A stretch of DNA of 64,000 bases from assembly GCA_008477525.1 (NCBI GenBank), contig SPDT01000007.1:5766001-5830000 (forward strand), given 5' to 3'. The first letter of the stretch is position 1, and each line of letters starts with the position of its first letter. The notes under the pieces are model-generated. The model saw nothing but the letters and a program-made list of their open reading frames with translations, made no database searches and was not told where the DNA came from. Both the position numbers and the translations under genes were made by a program. This document shows positions 54,913-64,000 of the stretch, piece after piece. Origin of the DNA: Hypomyces perniciosus. Its lineage: Eukaryota > Ascomycota > Sordariomycetes > Hypocreales > Hypocreaceae.

Positions 54913-56922
54913 CTAAGCTAGTTTATACCGGTTTTCGATGAAGTCCTCCGTCAAACCTCCATTATCGCCTTGTGGGGGCGTTATCTCCCCATTCACAACT
55001 CGCCAGCCCTTCCTCTGCATATCCTTCCATATATCCATAATCCTCAGCCTGACCAAGTCGCCCGCCGCCCTAGCATCTTCACCAGAATCATGGCCCAGCA
55101 CTTTCGGTCCCGTTTCCTGCTGAATTTTGCGGTTCAGGTGCACATTCATGAGCGTCTTGAGGCCGTAGCGATAGGGGAGTCCCATTTTGTGGGGGTACAG
55201 CAAGACGGTGTCGATGATGGTTGGGTGGATGATACGAACAGCGTTGAGGTCGTTCTCGAGGCCATGCCCGATGAGTGGGGTGGAGGGTGATATGAGGGAG
55301 AAGAGAAGATCCCGAGCAACTTCAGGAGATGAGACAACCTTGAGTTTTTTCTTTGATTTGAGCTCACCGTCCTCGCTTCCAGACTCGTCGCCGCTCTTAG
55401 ACGGCTTCGGATCGTCATCGATGGACCAAGGCTCAGCTTGAGCCAGATCATCCGGCCAGACTCCAGAAAATCGGGAGTTGAGATCTAGTATTTCGCCAAG
55501 GGGTTGAACAAGGACATCGAGCAAATCCTCTCCGGCGGGCCAGGATGTTGCTGTCAGTCGTACTAGTTCGAGTCCATTAACAGTATAGCACATCTCACAG
55601 TCAAAGCAAACAGCTCGACCTGCAGGTACCGAAAGATTTTCTGGTGTTTCGGCAAAGTTGAAAACGGCAGCCAGTCTCTTTGGATCGCTTGCTTTGAACA
55701 CGTGGTGTTCGTGAGTGAAGCATCCAGCTGAGTCGCCGACCTCTTGACCGCAGCAATGGTAGCGTTTTGGCACTCTTGTCCTGTCACCTGGAAGCTTATC
55801 AGGAACATAAGCTTTGCCCCAGTGAAAGTTGCAGGTCCCTCCGGTCGTGAGAGCACCATCTTCTTCTCTCCGCCCAGGAAAGACTTGGAATCTCTGCTGG
55901 CAACGATCGCATTTCTCCCACCCCTTGGCCGCCTCAAGCCCATCCCGAGCGGCCTTGATGCTATCCTCAGAGGGCACGGTGGGCACATATCCGTGATTGT
56001 TTAGTGTGTCGATTGGTGTCAGAATACGTTGGAGTAAATGGACCTCTTGAGCATCAGTGAGGCCAGTCTCGATCTTTTTGGGCTCGCCATCAATCATGTC
56101 GCTCTGTTGATGCTTCTTCTGCGCCGCCTGTACTTCCTTGCTCCTAATTTCTTTCCACTGAGTGACGGTTGTGCGCTTGTACTGCATGACCTTGTTCTTC
56201 ATGACGTTGGTGTAAACTGCTGGCTTCTCCACAGCACAAGTCTGTTCTTCGTCGAGGGCTCGAAGGATGAGCTCCTGGTCGGACAAGACGAGTTTCTGTT
56301 CCTGATCATTCGCATTCTTTTTCAACTCAGTATTCAGGCGTTTGAATTCTTGGTGAAGAAGTCTGAGGAGCTTTAGTCGGATTTCATGACTTGCGGGTGA
56401 ACTCTTGAGTAATCGAGGATTGAGTGTCTCGGCCTTCTTGGGCTTGAGAGGTGCAACAGCCTTGGAGCTGGAAACGCTAGACTTTGTAGTAGATGGCGGT
56501 TTCTTGGAAGCTGAAGTAGAAGTGATAGAACCTCTGGTTGACTGATTTGATGAGGCGGCCTTTCTTATCACTGGTGGAGGTGAAATTGGTCGCACTGCCG
56601 TCTGCGGTTTTTGAGGTGCTCCCCGTCTTTTAATGTCTGCCGTGGTTTGCTTGGTCTGTTTGGGCGCATCTACACCAGCTTTCGGTTTGGAAGGCTCGGT
56701 AGATGAAACTGGACTGTCGGCTGCATTGACCTTCAAGCGCTTTCGTGGGCGATCCTGGTCTGATGATGGCGTTCCTTCATTCTTCTGTGACTCACTGACG
56801 CGCTTGTACTCGCCATTTGTTGGATCAGTCTGCGGTTTGTCGCTCTCATGCCCGAAGATGCATTGAAAAGCCGTGCAGTTGTTTCCAGCAGGGCAAGGGA
56901 TATGCTTCAGGGACAAACTCAT
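54913..56922 (-). CDS. REX3: RNA exonuclease 3 (DEDDh family)
   Basis: The single exon gives 669 residues. The N-terminus has PCPAGNNCTAFQCIFGH, a possible CCCH-like zinc finger. It is followed by about 150 residues of Ser/Pro/Lys-rich disordered sequence. A central region has Cys pairs (KCDRCQQRFQVF and CGQEVGDSAGCFTHEHHVF) that could bind zinc. The exonuclease domain holds AVCFDCEMCYTVNGLELVRL (ExoI DxE), IGHGLENDLNAVRIIH (ExoII) and GHDSGEDARAAGDLVRLRI (ExoIII HxxxD), so all four DEDDh acidic residues and the His are present. Rex3-type enzymes trim 3' ends of RNase MRP RNA, U5 and other small RNAs. An acidic insert (KSGDESGSEDGELKSKKK) sits between ExoI and ExoII. Confidence 0.93.
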   Translation of the reverse strand: MSLSLKHIPCPAGNNCTAFQCIFGHESDKPQTDPTNGEYKRVSESQKNEGTPSSDQDRPRKRLKVNAADSPVSSTEPSKPKAGVDAPKQTKQTTADIKRRGAPQKPQTAVRPISPPPVIRKAASSNQSTRGSITSTSASKKPPSTTKSSVSSSKAVAPLKPKKAETLNPRLLKSSPASHEIRLKLLRLLHQEFKRLNTELKKNANDQEQKLVLSDQELILRALDEEQTCAVEKPAVYTNVMKNKVMQYKRTTVTQWKEIRSKEVQAAQKKHQQSDMIDGEPKKIETGLTDAQEVHLLQRILTPIDTLNNHGYVPTVPSEDSIKAARDGLEAAKGWEKCDRCQQRFQVFPGRREEDGALTTGGTCNFHWGKAYVPDKLPGDRTRVPKRYHCCGQEVGDSAGCFTHEHHVFKASDPKRLAAVFNFAETPENLSVPAGRAVCFDCEMCYTVNGLELVRLTATSWPAGEDLLDVLVQPLGEILDLNSRFSGVWPDDLAQAEPWSIDDDPKPSKSGDESGSEDGELKSKKKLKVVSSPEVARDLLFSLISPSTPLIGHGLENDLNAVRIIHPTIIDTVLLYPHKMGLPYRYGLKTLMNVHLNRKIQQETGPKVLGHDSGEDARAAGDLVRLRIMDIWKDMQRKGWRVVNGEITPPQGDNGGLTEDFIENRYKLA

Positions 56923-58019
56923 AATGTCCGCGACAACCGTTGCGAGCTAAGACAATGTGGTCGAAAGGCATATATAGGCTATTACGAAAAGAAGATTGTT
57001 TGGTGTTGAGGACGAAAAGGGGCCACCTAACTATCGTGGATGACGATGGCGCGCTGTTGATATGGGAGGTCAAGGTGATACGACACAGAATGGATTATGA
57101 CGGCGGTGGAAGTGCTTTGTGAGCGGGTAAACAATGGAGCTTCGCGTTTGGAGTAGTTCAGTCTTGGATCTTATGACGAAAGAGTGGAGAGCAGCTCAGC
57201 AGCTCAGCAGCTCAGCAGTCACCTGTTTGTGTTGTGAGAGCACAGGTTCATGTTTGGAATTGGTGTTTTGATGAAGCACTGCTCGGTCAACAGGTGTTCT
57301 GAGATCCCTTTGTTAGGCTTTGTTACAGGGGCTCTGCTGCCGGCATTTAGGCGCAAAGGTGGGTGCCGAATAGCCACAGGCGGCGCTGTGGCGGCGGTGA
57401 CACTACGGAGTACGAAGTATTAACTAATACTACGGAGTACTCGTACTTTATTAGGCCCATCTTACAACACCATGTCATGCACTTTTCCACATATATACCA
57501 CATACCACTACCTATCAAGAGACCGCTGTCAAAACCATCTAGCCTGGCGATACATCCCGCTATATGGCATGTCTGGACAGACATTGGCAACGACGCCTTC
57601 GGGCTTCAGCTGTCACATGGACCAGCAGGAAACGTGCGGCATTCAGGCGGCCATGACGATACATCATCATGGTGTGTTACACAGCATTAGCCAAGTTGCC
57701 GAGAGCAAGCATTCAAACACTCCTCGTCCACTGATTTGTGCCCGCATGCCAGCCTTCACCTCCTCGTGTGTTCGCTCCGTTTCCACCTCATTCTCCTTTG
57801 TCCTCTTTGCTTTCATCGCATTTCCTACAAAGTGAATGTCCAGCCAAGCGAGTATCCAGCACATGCGCTGCTCTTTCCACGGCAAATACCCAGCTACGCT
57901 TCATCTGATTGCTAGACACGGCCTACCAGTGCAGAGTCTGGGTCAATCCTCGCCCTAATTGGCGTCATATACATGTTGCTGTTAAGCTCTCTCTCATCTC
58001 GAGGTTGTGGTCTCTAGTC
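56923..58019. promoter_or_regulatory. divergent intergenic region with repeats
   Basis: The 1.1 kb between REX3 and the next gene has three clustered 9-mers (TACGGAGTA at 57404, TACGAAGTA at 57411, TACGGAGTA at 57431) and an octamer tandem repeat. Short open frames here have no recognisable content. Confidence 0.4.
57192..57218. repeat. tandem octamer (CAGCTCAG)3
   Basis: Three perfect head-to-tail CAGCTCAG units are followed by CAG. Confidence 0.9.
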
Positions 58020-60497
58020 ATGCAAGATCCTAGTGTTAACAGCGGTAGACGCGCATACACTCGCCCGCCAGCCTTGCCGTTCAAACTCGTCACTCTAGAT
58101 AATCCTGGGACACTCCCTCACCAAGCCCGAGAGGCATCAAAGAATATATTCGCTAGCCATGGAACCTTGCACGCAATACTTCTTCGTCACGAGGCGACCA
58201 TCCAGAATCGCTGGCTAAAGAAGAAGAAGAAGCAGAGACTCAAAATTCTGCTGAGCGCCTGGCCAGATATGCCGACGATGCATCGTCCAGACTTTGATGC
58301 TCATCGCAAAAGGCTCAATGGATATCAAGATCGTTTTATCTGGCCTTACATCAACCAAGATGATCTCTTGAGCAACCACGCCTTACTGCTAATGCTCAAG
58401 TCACGGGGACGGCATCCTCCGTCAGCTTTCGCCGCAGCTGATAGTGAGGCCATGCACTTGGGCGCTTCGACACTGCAGATCCCGCCTGTAAGTTTAGGCG
58501 GTCACACTATGATACTGAATGGTGCCGATAACCCCGAAGACTATGGTAAACTATTATGCTGGGAAGATCACCCTGACAGCTTTGACTGGGTGTCTACTCA
58601 GAAACAGTTTGAACCTCTGGATGGCTTTCATGTTCTCCAAGCACAAGAAAGGGTTTTAGCCTTTCTGGTGGATTGTTGTCGGCAGATACTCCATGATATT
58701 CCAGAAGAAAAACTAACTTCCGATGCCTTCCCTATACAGTCAGAGCCCTGTGTGAAGACCGAGGCCGAAATAGGTGGGCTTCTATCTCTGGAAGTGATGA
58801 CAGCAGAAGCCCCCTATCGACTTCCAGCAAAACTTGACCTTGGGCGGATTGAATCAATGCTCAGGGCTAAAGCATCAGCTGCAGAAGACCACATATGGGC
58901 CATGCGAGAAGATCCAACATACTTCTCACACCACGTCCTAGAGGCCAAGGATCACTGGCTCGTGGCAGTGAAAATTCTCTATAGCGACACACACTTGCTC
59001 AGCCCTACCGAAGAGCATTTATTTTGGGGTACCGTTATCCGCTCCACCGTGATGGGCGCCTATGGAGATCTCGAAATCTTCACTGAGCTTCACCGACAGG
59101 CTCAGAAGTTCAAATTGTTGGAGGCCAAATACGCTGCCACCGTTTCTCCTGCTACAGACTTACCGGATGAGTTGCTGACAGCCCTTCTCAAGTTCCGATA
59201 CTTCCTCAATAGGGCGGCTTGCCGTCAACGAACAAAACTGCAGGATGAATCTATTGCATCGCCGCCGTTACGGAAGTTTATCGGTCGGAAGCGGTCAGTG
59301 GGGCCGAAATCTGATTTCAACATAAGCCAAACTGCAAAGTACCTGATATGGCTCCTTTCTCAGCTGTGGATAGAAACAGAGTCGCCGTTGCGTATGCATA
59401 TGGTCATAGATGAGCTGGAGAAGTTACGAAATGCTGAGCCAGAAGCACGAGAGTGGATCACCTCGCCAGTGGGTCGTGTTATTGACGACCTTTCCATCAT
59501 AGAGGAGTGTTTGAAACAGCTCGAGTTGTACCAACCGTGGGTACGAAACTTTGAGAGTATTGCGGTGGATAAGAGAGGTACGCTCGAAAAGGATTGTGAC
59601 AGGGAATGGGACGAGACGTTCGGCCCAAGTTACCAGACTTATTATTCAGTCCCGAACGAGAGCTATTATCCAGCTGCTAAACTGGGCAATCCTTCCAACA
59701 AGAGGTTCTTTTATCCATCCGATAAACGCCGGACCAAAGAGAATGTGGAAGCTATGCAGCTTGCTGAGCGCAATCTGGACGACTTTTGGACCACCATCGA
59801 CCGGCTATTTTGTACGAAGGATGGTGAGATTGGAGGAAGAGTCCTACACCAGCCGCTGTCGCTGCAACGCCTCCTGCAACGCACACCGGATTGGGTTGAT
59901 GAGCCGAAGGTTGCAATCAAGGGGCAGAGCAGACAAAAAGTTTTGAATCAACATGCCCACGCCATCTATAAACCCTTGTCTACGCTGTATTTTGGTCAGA
60001 ACTGTGCGAGCAATGTTGGGACTTCAGAAAAAGCCACTATCCCGGTACGAGCGAAACAAAAGACAAGAGGATTAGCCCAAGAAACTGGTACTGAATCCAC
60101 CACGGACATTATTGCAAAGGCTATCCCTGAACCGATGGTCATCTCTGTTGATGCACGGGCACTGAAGGTGTTCCGTACCCTCTTCTTCAATGCGGCACAG
60201 ACTTCCTCTCCCGGAGAGGTTGCTTGGAACGACTTCCTTCATGCCATGGTGTCAATGGACTTTGTTGCAGAGAAGTTGTACGGGTCGGTCTGGCAGTTTC
60301 AGATTGCGGACGGAGCGGGTCGGAGTAGTATCCATTTCCACGAACCACACCCAACGGGGAAGATACCGTTTTTCATGGCTAGGAGTTATGGACGGAGACT
60401 AAATAGGGCCTTTGGGTGGGCGGGCGAAATGTTTGTGCTCAAGGACAAAGCAAATAAAGCAAATGGAAAGGTTGTGGCTATGGATAAGGCTGCTTAA
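58020..60497 (+). CDS. large uncharacterised fungal protein
   Basis: The start was placed at the first ATG (58020), and in-frame sequence to 57909 has none. The single exon gives 825 residues with no signal peptide or membrane span. It opens MQDPSVNSGRRAYTRPPALP and has a Lys cluster (RWLKKKKKQR) near residue 70. I remember similar blocks from unannotated proteins in Fusarium and relatives: MHRPDFDAHRKRLNGYQDRF, LLMLKSRGRHPPSAFAAADS, and near the C-terminus ARALKVFRTLFFNAAQTSSP then WNDFLHAMVSMDFVAEKLYG and FHEPHP. The middle is helical and rich in charged residues. No enzyme motif is evident. Members are often lineage-specific and multicopy, so it may be accessory. Confidence 0.8.
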   Translation: MQDPSVNSGRRAYTRPPALPFKLVTLDNPGTLPHQAREASKNIFASHGTLHAILLRHEATIQNRWLKKKKKQRLKILLSAWPDMPTMHRPDFDAHRKRLNGYQDRFIWPYINQDDLLSNHALLLMLKSRGRHPPSAFAAADSEAMHLGASTLQIPPVSLGGHTMILNGADNPEDYGKLLCWEDHPDSFDWVSTQKQFEPLDGFHVLQAQERVLAFLVDCCRQILHDIPEEKLTSDAFPIQSEPCVKTEAEIGGLLSLEVMTAEAPYRLPAKLDLGRIESMLRAKASAAEDHIWAMREDPTYFSHHVLEAKDHWLVAVKILYSDTHLLSPTEEHLFWGTVIRSTVMGAYGDLEIFTELHRQAQKFKLLEAKYAATVSPATDLPDELLTALLKFRYFLNRAACRQRTKLQDESIASPPLRKFIGRKRSVGPKSDFNISQTAKYLIWLLSQLWIETESPLRMHMVIDELEKLRNAEPEAREWITSPVGRVIDDLSIIEECLKQLELYQPWVRNFESIAVDKRGTLEKDCDREWDETFGPSYQTYYSVPNESYYPAAKLGNPSNKRFFYPSDKRRTKENVEAMQLAERNLDDFWTTIDRLFCTKDGEIGGRVLHQPLSLQRLLQRTPDWVDEPKVAIKGQSRQKVLNQHAHAIYKPLSTLYFGQNCASNVGTSEKATIPVRAKQKTRGLAQETGTESTTDIIAKAIPEPMVISVDARALKVFRTLFFNAAQTSSPGEVAWNDFLHAMVSMDFVAEKLYGSVWQFQIADGAGRSSIHFHEPHPTGKIPFFMARSYGRRLNRAFGWAGEMFVLKDKANKANGKVVAMDKAA

Positions 60498-61319
60498 AGG
60501 GGCCACACAGGGTCACTGACAAGTGAGTATCCAACAGGGACCGCAAAACACATACTTGCCACGGCTAATTCTGATTACCACAGATTTCTCTTATATATCT
60601 CTCGTTACGACTCTCATCCAACTGGTTTACATTCTATCAGCAATCGCCTATTAGGGCGTCGTTATCTTTGACAATCACTCATTTTTTTGTCGCTTGCTTG
60701 ACAGAGCAACTGTTGGCTATCGTGCTTTTGACGGATTCACGTTCGCTTCCTGTCTCTGTCTATAGCCTAAAGTATGAATACTAGTCCTTCGTTACATAAA
60801 ACGATATAACTATGCCGCATGTCAATTCTGTTTCATTTCGTGCTAGCCACAATACTGAGCCCCAAGTATCACCACGGCAAGAAACGACGCAGGTGGTGGA
60901 AGCGGAGTCTTATTAGGTCCCTATCACCGAATCAGCCGGTCTTAAATTCTTTCTTATCCGGAGCATGAGCCCGGTTTTTTCGGAGCAGGCCGATCGCCAC
61001 AACGCGTCAGCCTCTGCTTGTCCCCCGCTTGGGTGTTTCTACACATGGTTCATGACAGCGAACAAGCCATTCTGGAGAAAGGTATAATAATACTTCAGCT
61101 TACATGATATTTAGAGAGTCTTGGCCGGCATATGTGTACCCCCGTTTCGTTGAAAAGAAATCCAGTGAGGCTGATCTGGGGCCTCGGCTGCGGGAGATGA
61201 TGCGGCAAGCATTAGCGCAACGGACCGAACCCAACCAAAAATCGGCGTCCTCCTGAAGGCCCTTACGAGTGACATGACACCACACCCCCCCATGTGCTAT
61301 ACGTAATGCTTGGTTTGAG
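60498..61319. other. intergenic between tandem genes
   Basis: The 822 bp contain the 3' flank of the large protein and the promoter of the lipase-like gene. No gene was recognised. Confidence 0.4.
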
Positions 61320-62871
61320 ATGCTGGGTGGCTTGAATAAATACAGACCTCTCCTGTCGCACTTGGGCAGACTGCTGCCTCCCTCGCGGAATCTGCATACT
61401 ACTCAGCCGACTAGTCTACGCACCTCTCTCACCATGGATTTTGTCGGTGGAAACCCAAAAGCGGACCATCTCTGCGTTCTTGTTCATGGGGTAAGGTTCC
61501 CAACGTCTCTGGAATAAGCCTCGCAACGTTATATCATGGCTAACGGCTGGTGCGGCTAGCTTTGGGGCAACCCGAACCATATGAACAACATTGCCAAGAC
61601 GCTGCGCGCGCAATACTCTCAAGACGAGTTGTATCTCCTCCTGGCGAAACGGAATAGCGGCAGTTTTACGTATGACGGCATCGAGTTGGGCGGCGAGCGA
61701 GTTTGCGCCGAGATTATCGAGGAGATGCAGAATATCGAAAAGAACGGAGGCAAGGTCAAGAAGCTCAGCGTCGTGGGATACTCATTGGGAGGCTTGGTAT
61801 CCCGCTATGCTGTGGGGTTGCTCTATGCGAAAGGCATCTTGGACATTGTCGAGTGCATGGTGCGCGTCTCCGGCCCTTCTGTCACGAAAGGCGGTTGCTG
61901 ATATGGAGCAGAACTTTACCACCTTTGCCTCTCCTCATCTTGGTGTGCGAACGCCCCTGAAAGGGTGGTACAATCACCTCTGGAATGTTCTGGGCGCAAG
62001 GACCCTGTCCATGTCAGGGAGGCAGTTATTTACCATTGACCAGTTCCGAGACACCGAGCGTCCCCTACTTGCTGTCATGACGGACCCCAAGTCCATCTTC
62101 ATGCTGGGGTTGCAAAAGTTCCAACGGCACACATTGTACAGCAACATTGTCAACGACCGGAGTGCAGTGTATTACACCACTTGCATCGAGAAGACTGATC
62201 CATACAACAACCTGGACCACATCAAGGCCAATTACCTAAAGGGGCAGGGAAACGTCATTTTGGACGCATCCAATCCTATCACGCCCCGAATCAAACCTAG
62301 GGAGCCTGCGTCATTTTCATCACTTACGACAACTGCTACGCGGTGGCTCAAGAATGTCCCGTTCATGGCCACGATCACGATAGTAGTGCCGATTGGCATA
62401 ATAGTCTACCTCGTCAACTCCGCCATTCAAACAGTCCAAAGTTCCAAGCGCATAAGGCTCCACGAGGGCGGTATGGCTGGCTTCAACGTTGAAGAGTATA
62501 GGGTACCCATTCTCATAAAAGAGCTCCGCGAGGAAGTCGAACATGCGTATGAGGCACTTAACAATTCCCAAAACCAAGAATACCTGGGGGTCGAGGATGA
62601 TGACGATGACGTGGCCATGAATGCTGACGAGAGGAGCACAATGGTAAGAGAGCGGAGGCTCTCGATGCCGACACAGCCAACCTTGGCTTTGGCGCCGTGT
62701 CAGTTTGAGATGGTCCGATCACTGAACACGCTCAACTGGAGGAAGTATCCGGTCTGGATTCACAATCATAGGCACTCCCATGCCGCCATTATTGTCCGGA
62801 TGGAGAGGAAGTCTTTTGACGAGGGTTGGCTGATTCTACAGCATTTCGCAAACACGGAGTTCTTGATCTAA
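61320..62871 (+). CDS. DUF676 serine esterase/lipase-like protein
   Basis: Three exons (61320-61490, 61560-61859, 61912-62871) give 476 residues. Introns are GTAAGG...GGCTAG and GTGCGC...GAGCAG. The start at 61320 adds a 38-residue Arg/Ser/Thr-rich leader resembling a mitochondrial presequence, and the alternative is MDFVGGNPKADHLCVLVHG at 61434. The alpha/beta-hydrolase core has LCVLVHGLWGNPNHM (oxyanion region), VVGYSLGGLVSRYAVGLL (nucleophile Ser in GYSLGG) and NFTTFASPHLGVRTP. A membrane helix (PFMATITIVVPIGIIVYLVN) lies in the second half, and a His near HNHRHSHAAIIV may complete the triad. It resembles yeast Rog1/Ygl144c/Ydr444w-type lipases. Substrate is unknown. Confidence 0.88.
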
Positions 62872-63561
62872 GGATAGATTAGATGTATTATTATTGTTAT
62901 TATTATTATTATTATGATCTAGAGTCGTGGACGAGATGGAGTTTGGTACGGGAAATGCCGAAACCTGTTTCGCTTCGGATATATATAGGAGTTTTGAGAC
63001 TGGCATGCATGGAATACATTATTGACCGCGTTCAAGTTAAGACCTGTAGGTACGGAGTCCTCGTAGACAAACTGAGGCCCAAGCTTCGAGCTTCACATGC
63101 CGATGATCACGGATCAGCAGAGTCACGTGCAGCCGCCACCCCCAGATTCAGATTGGCGCACTGCAGCTTTTCCCCTCACTACCAGCCAATCACAGCCTCG
63201 CAAGCCAACTGGGCGAGCACCATAGAAAAGTTCATCTCGTGCCATTGCCATCGCAATCATTCGATTCGGTTCCTCACCAGCCAGAGGTCTTGGATTGCCC
63301 TCGTCCCTTCCATCCTCTTCTTGGCTGCTCTCCTCACTTGTCTTCTTCCTTTCGCAGGCCGCCATCCTCTGCGAATGTTCCTTCGTAACAATTGATACGA
63401 AAAGCGCCGAGGTGCTGACTGAGAGGCACCGAGTCTTGTGCGGTTCCATGACATACTCCGACGTCTCCGCCGAGTGAACTCTAGGGCTGCGCAACTGTAC
63501 ATATCAAAGCACATACACAACTTCCATCTTCGCTCCTCGTCTGGCGACTCGATCATCCACC
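62872..63561. promoter_or_regulatory. intergenic, UPS/PRELI promoter
   Basis: The 690 bp contain a short ATT microsatellite (about 62886-62917), a CACGTG box at 63124-63129 and a CCAAT near 63184, both upstream of the last gene. The last 150 bp are pyrimidine-rich. Confidence 0.4.
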
Positions 63562-64000
63562 ATGGTTCTCACGCACACCACTAACCATACTTACTCCCAC
63601 CCGTTTCCGACCGTCACCCTCGCCTACTTCCTGCGCTACTCCTCCCCGCAGCTCAATCCGTTTGCCGCCCATGTCCTCAGCACCGACACAATCTCGAGCC
63701 ATGTCGACCCCCAGACGCAGCGTCTTCACACTACGCGCATTCACCTGAAGAAGAGTCGAATGCCAAGCGCCGTGTACAAGCTGCTGCCCGCCAGTGTGTC
63801 CGGTGGCGGCTCCGGTGGCGAAAAGGCATCGTATATTCTCGAGACGAGCGTCGTGGATATCAAGGAAGGATGGATGAAGACAGAGAGCCGCAACCTGAAC
63901 TTCACCGGCGTGCTATCAGTGGTTGAGAAGCAGCACTTCAGCATCCCCGCCACGCCGGAAGCCATCGCTAAGAACGAGACCGATGTGAAAACCATCGTCA
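63562..64000 (+). CDS. UPS/PRELI-domain phospholipid transfer protein (partial, runs off right edge)
   Basis: The frame opens at ATG 63562 and stays open to the window end, giving 146 residues so far with no intron. The start MVLTHTTNHTYSHPFPTVTL and AYFLRYSSPQLNPFAAHVLS match the N-terminus of the PRELI/MSF1 domain. SHVDPQTQRLHTTRIHLKKS and EKASYILETSVVDIK follow as expected. Yeast members (Ups1, Ups2, Ups3) pair with Mdm35 in the mitochondrial intermembrane space and move phosphatidic acid or phosphatidylserine between the two membranes. The HTYSHPFPTVTLAY start looks closest to Ups2/Ups3, but the rest is needed to decide. The insert SGGGSGGEK is a flexible loop. Confidence 0.88.
   Translation, partial: MVLTHTTNHTYSHPFPTVTLAYFLRYSSPQLNPFAAHVLSTDTISSHVDPQTQRLHTTRIHLKKSRMPSAVYKLLPASVSGGGSGGEKASYILETSVVDIKEGWMKTESRNLNFTGVLSVVEKQHFSIPATPEAIAKNETDVKTIV

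Noticed and set aside
1..64000. Biosynthetic gene cluster, CRISPR array, prophage or intact transposon
   Set aside because: No polyketide or peptide synthase, no regularly spaced direct repeats with spacers, and no transposase, reverse transcriptase or long terminal repeats were seen.

Overview
This is nuclear DNA of a filamentous ascomycete. Most genes carry short introns of about 48-65 bp with GT-AG ends and CTAAC/CTGAC-like branch sites, a few introns are longer (up to about 300 bp), and genes sit on both strands with no operons. The protein set (ATG2, SAE2/CtIP, QCR7, QCR8, fungal complex I 21.3 kDa subunit, NEM1, REX3, an ankyrin family typical of Pezizomycotina) fits a Sordariomycete, probably Hypocreales. 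The genus is not resolved and the order is inferred from protein style only.

Layout. 1-5.6 kb is an accessory-looking stretch: the 3' end of an unrecognised gene, then a membrane domain and a 12-repeat ankyrin ORF that look like one gene split by three in-frame stops. 6.4-20.4 kb holds a GT8 glycosyltransferase, the autophagy lipid-transfer protein ATG2 (2141 aa), a polyamine-oxidase-like flavoenzyme, a motif-rich 1.7 kb intergenic block and a cytochrome b5/acyl-CoA dehydrogenase fusion. 21.3-29.1 kb holds the seven-zinc-knuckle protein GIS2 (eight exons, three of them 14-20 nt), SAE2/CtIP and a UBP3/USP10-type deubiquitinase. 29.8-40.5 kb holds QCR7, a mitochondrial NAD+-type carrier, a nuclear-type peroxiredoxin, a complex I subunit, LTO1, cytosolic methionyl-tRNA synthetase and the NatA catalytic subunit. 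40.9-51.9 kb holds an unrecognised proline/glycine-rich coiled-coil protein, eIF2B-beta, NEM1, a small membrane protein and NHP2. 52.6-64 kb holds divergent QCR8 and PHB1, the exonuclease REX3, a large unrecognised fungal protein, a DUF676 lipase-like protein and the start of a UPS/PRELI lipid-transfer gene.

How the genes relate. Six products work in mitochondria (QCR7, QCR8, complex I subunit, PHB1, NAD+ carrier, UPS/PRELI). Another group serves translation and ribosome biogenesis (MetRS, eIF2B-beta, NHP2, LTO1, GIS2, NatA). Co-location is probably mostly chance, but CACGTG boxes recur in several of these promoters. Exon structures were worked out by hand from splice consensus, reading phase and remembered protein families, with no alignment or transcript support. 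No tRNA, rRNA, CRISPR array or intact transposon was seen.
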